A DNA stretch of 64,000 nt from contig NC_057316.1 in NCBI RefSeq assembly GCF_000687475.1, positions 806,001 through 870,000 of the forward strand, written 5' to 3'. The translations under genes were made by a program, and so were the position numbers. Of this stretch, positions 60,898 to 64,000 are shown piece after piece. Below the pieces are notes generated by a model. That model saw only the letters and a list, made by a program, of their open reading frames with translations. It was not told the origin of the DNA and did not search any database. Source of the stretch: Ustilaginoidea virens. Lineage: Eukaryota > Ascomycota > Sordariomycetes > Hypocreales > Clavicipitaceae. Numbering within the stretch: the stretch's first letter is position 1; the number at the start of each line of letters is the position of its first letter.

Positions 60898-63800
60898 ATG
60901 CGCCGGACCGTTATCGGAATGGAAGATAGTGGCCAATCACCATCAGTTCATCCCCCCACAGGCTCCTACGAACAGAGCAGCATGCCATCTGAGGATGACG
61001 TGCGGAAGGATGGCATATCCAGGAAATCATGCCACGACGTGGAGCACACCGTATCACGACCGTTCTTGACATCATCAAGCCCGGAATCAACCAGTCATCC
61101 CTCCCATCCAACCGTCAGTCTTTCCGAGGTAGAGAAAGACATGGGAGAAAGCACCAGTCGCCAGTTCGCTCATCACAAGATGCACAAATTCAGCCTCTAC
61201 GAGACTGCAAGTAGATATTATGTGGTCGGCGTTGACATTAGTGAGAAGAGATACAGAATTCTCAAAATCGACAGAACTGCCGAAGGGACAGAAATGATTG
61301 TGACGGATGACAAGATATCGTACAGCCTCAAGGAAATCAATCAGCTTCTGGATACCATTGACGACGGAAACAGAGGCACTGGTGGCATCAAACTCCGTGG
61401 TACGACGTGGGGAATAATTGGCTTCATAAAATTCACCGGGCCTTATTACATGTTGTTGATAACGAAAAAATCCACCGTGGCGATGATCGGGGGCCATTAC
61501 ATTTACCAGATCGAAGGCACAGATCTCATTCCCTTGACTCTGGGCAGGTCAAAGCCGGATTCGCGAAGTCCCGAAGAACAAAGGTTTCTGGGTATATTGA
61601 ACAGCTTGGACTTGACCAAGTCGTTTTATTACAGCTACTCTTACGATATTACCAGAACGCTTCAACACAACATAATCAGGGAACGGTCGACTCTTCAAAA
61701 AGGGCTCCTGCCATCGCCAGATGATGATCCGAACACAATGTTCATCTGGAATTCTTACCTTCTGGAGCCGGCTCTCAATAGCCTTGCAGCCGCGCACGAC
61801 TGGTGTCGGCCAATCATACACGGATATGTTGACCAAGCAGGTGAGTATGTTATGCCGATACCCTCGTATCACCATCGTTGTATTGGGCATCTCCATGTCT
61901 GCTCGAGCTGAATGCGGCGAAGCACTTTCCATTTACGGACGGACTGCACATATTACTGTGATTGCCAGACGATCGAGGCACTTTGCCGGAGCCAGATTCC
62001 TCAAGCGAGGCGCAAATAACTTGGTAAGCTTCTGCGGAATGAACAAACATATTTGTCACCGCCTTTGCGTAACAGTGCCCAATCTGATCTGATCTTTTCT
62101 TTTTAATCCAAGGGATTTGTTGCCAATGACGTAGAAACCGAACAAATAGTTTCCGAATCTCTCACCACTTCCTTCCATTCCCCTGGATCGCGCCTTTATT
62201 GCAGTCCACAATATACTTCCTACGTCCAACACCGCGGCAGTATTCCGCTGTATTGGACACAGGACAGTACCGGAGTGACACCAAAACCTCCGATAGAACT
62301 CAATCTCGTTGACCCATTTTATGGCGCTGCTGCTATGCACTTCAACGACTTATTCCAACGTTACGGCGCTCCGATATACGTCGTCAACTTGATTAAATCC
62401 ATGGAGCGCCAGCCGAGAGAATCAAAGCTTTTACAAGAGTATACCGATGCCATCGACTACCTGAATCAATTTCTTCCAGCGGGGAAAAGGATGATCCACA
62501 AAGCATGGGACATGAGCCGCGCGTCCAAGGTCAGAGGAGGCGATGTGATTGGGAACTTGGAAGTCATTGCGGAATCAGTGGTGACTGCGACTGGCTTTTT
62601 CCACAACGGCGATGGCAGAACTAGCCCCATGATGGCTCAAAACGGTGTCGCCCGCACAAACTGCATTGACTGCTTAGATAGGACCAATGCTGCTCAGTTT
62701 GTCATCGGCAAACGAGCGCTAGGCCATCAGCTACACGCCCTAGGAATTCTCGATGACACCCGCATAGGTTACGACACAGATGCAGTCAACCTCTTTACCC
62801 ACATGTGGCATGACCATGGGGACACGGTAGCAGTTCAGTATGGTGGCTCTCAGCTTGTCAATACGATGGAAACCTACCGAAAGATAAACCAGTGGACGAG
62901 TCACTCCCGTGACATGATTGAAAGCTTCAAGCGGTACTACAACAACTCCTTTCTCGACAGCCAACGCCAGGAAGCTTACAACCTTTTTCTGGGGAATTAC
63001 GTCTACTCCAAAGGCCAACCTCTGCTGTGGGAGATGACCACAGATTATTATCTACATCACGTTCATCCGAAAGATTTGTGTGCCATGGATTGCAGCAATT
63101 ACATCAACTGGTACACCCCTTCTCATCTGGATCGAAGAGTAATACCACGACTCGCGAGATTGCCAGATGCTGTAGCAAGTCATTCGATCGATGTTGTGGA
63201 TGACTATTGGTTAGAGTATTACCGCCCAGCAACACTCTCATCGTTCCCGAAAATGTTTGCATACAAAATGAACTCAACCATTAAATACATACCTTTGAGG
63301 TCAGCACAAGATGGCCGCTATGACCTCAGTCCCTTCCGGGTCCGCAATGACCTCGATGTTGAGTCCGATAAACGAAAACGGAGAGAGTCTTTGATTAGTG
63401 ACAACAATTTTGAACCTCTCCGAGGCGACCAAGCCGATGATGATGTAACTTCAGTCATGACTACAACAACCGCCACGAAAGGTGCATCTCTGCAACAGTG
63501 GCTTCAACCGGTGCAAGAAACAGCTTCGCTGCGAACCGACGCTTCTAGACTGCATTCGCTTTCCGATGACGAAGGTCCCGCACTCGGCAAATCAAAACCA
63601 ACGGCACTAGAAAAATCAAACGCTGCGCAATGGACTTTCACAAAGGCTGTTCATGATTCCCTCAACCCGTCTGTCAATTCTCAGGAGGCGGAGGATTACG
63701 GTCGATATATTCATCACCCTCAAAATCTTCCGCTCGTTGTCTCCAGTGACGCCCCGGCCAACGTGGATTCCTCTGAATATCGGGAATATATTAATGGAAC

Positions 63801-63984
63801 CATACGGGAGCAAGGGATAATGATTATACCGTTGGACGAAGACAAAGACGTGTATCGTGAACTCTTAAAAGTTAACGAAAACCCACTTACTGTGACAGAA
63901 GAGGATGCGACGAAAAAACGTTACAAGGCTTACGGGAAATGGCTTCACGGTAAATCGTTCTTCAAGCAACAGCCTCTGGATTGA
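60898..63984 (+). CDS. FIG4: FIG4 polyphosphoinositide phosphatase (SAC domain)
   Basis: FIG4 removes the 5-phosphate of PI(3,5)P2 on endosome/vacuole membranes, in complex with VAC14 and FAB1. Exons are 60898-61840, 61923-62023 and 62113-63984 (971 residues). The SAC domain begins after a disordered N-terminus at [19 protein letters not shown] (about 99). Further conserved stretches are [48 protein letters not shown] and [13 protein letters not shown]. The catalytic CX5R loop is [10 protein letters not shown], with Cys at about 532. The FIG4-type C-terminal part follows ([21 protein letters not shown]). Intron 1 is 82 bp, phase 1; intron 2 is 89 bp, phase 0. The acceptor at 61922 gives DQAALSIYGR; one at 61908 would insert a few more residues. 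ATG 60919 is an alternative start. Confidence 0.93.
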
Positions 63985-64000
63985 AAGTATAATCACATGG

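Noticed and set aside
1..64000. tRNA or rRNA genes, telomere repeats, secondary-metabolite cluster
   Set aside because: I scanned for these by eye and saw no cloverleaf-type boxes, rDNA, TTAGGG arrays or synthase-type genes. A dedicated search would be needed to exclude a tRNA.

Overview
The window comes from a filamentous ascomycete. The evidence is short GT-AG introns with CTAAC/CTGAC-like branch sites, fungal-type SLA1, CHM7, RAD18, POL32 and FIG4 genes, and a large block of Ty1/copia, Ty3/gypsy and Tad1-like elements mutated in the style of repeat-induced point mutation (RIP). A Sordariomycete, perhaps Hypocreales, is my best guess, but that is inference.

Positions 1-46689 are a nested transposon graveyard with no intact host gene. 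From the left: copia element A1 (+) ends at 4223 and sits inside copia element B1 (+, to 8183). B1 sits inside gypsy element D1 (+, pol from 8184). A complete copia element B2 (12983-20202, target duplication AAAAG) interrupts an unidentified degraded reading frame behind D1. A gypsy LTR (20529-20774) leads into gypsy D2. The 3' LTR of D2 is split by copia A2 (minus, 24465-46587, duplication TACGG), and the LTR resumes at 46593-46689. A2 itself contains a Tad1-like LINE (about 31140-46082). The LINE in turn carries copia C (minus, 31831-39338, duplication AAAGG) and a solo B-family LTR (39396-40113, duplication TAGAT). Coding frames are broken mainly by TAG/TAA where CAG, CAA or TGG is expected. 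In the gypsy and LINE reverse transcriptases the catalytic Asp-Asp pair reads Asn-Asn.

After about 0.6 kb of AT-rich DNA the sequence changes abruptly to ordinary genic DNA (47.3-64 kb). In order: SLA1-like endocytic adaptor (+), TLC-domain membrane protein (-), CHM7-like ESCRT-III protein (+), RAD18 ubiquitin ligase (-), POL32 DNA polymerase delta subunit (+), an ankyrin-repeat protein (-), a broken protein-kinase pseudogene (-), and FIG4 phosphoinositide phosphatase (+). The exon models close with total lengths divisible by three. RAD18 and POL32 are divergently transcribed from a 354-bp interval, and both act at PCNA during damage bypass. The other neighbours are unrelated housekeeping genes: endocytosis, nuclear-envelope ESCRT and endosomal PI(3,5)P2 turnover.

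I see no CRISPR array, biosynthetic cluster, rRNA or tRNA gene. The most unusual items are the datable nested stack, the unidentified reading frame next to the gypsy LTR, the split LTR pieces 22 kb apart, the ankyrin protein resembling bacterial relatives, and the decaying kinase gene.
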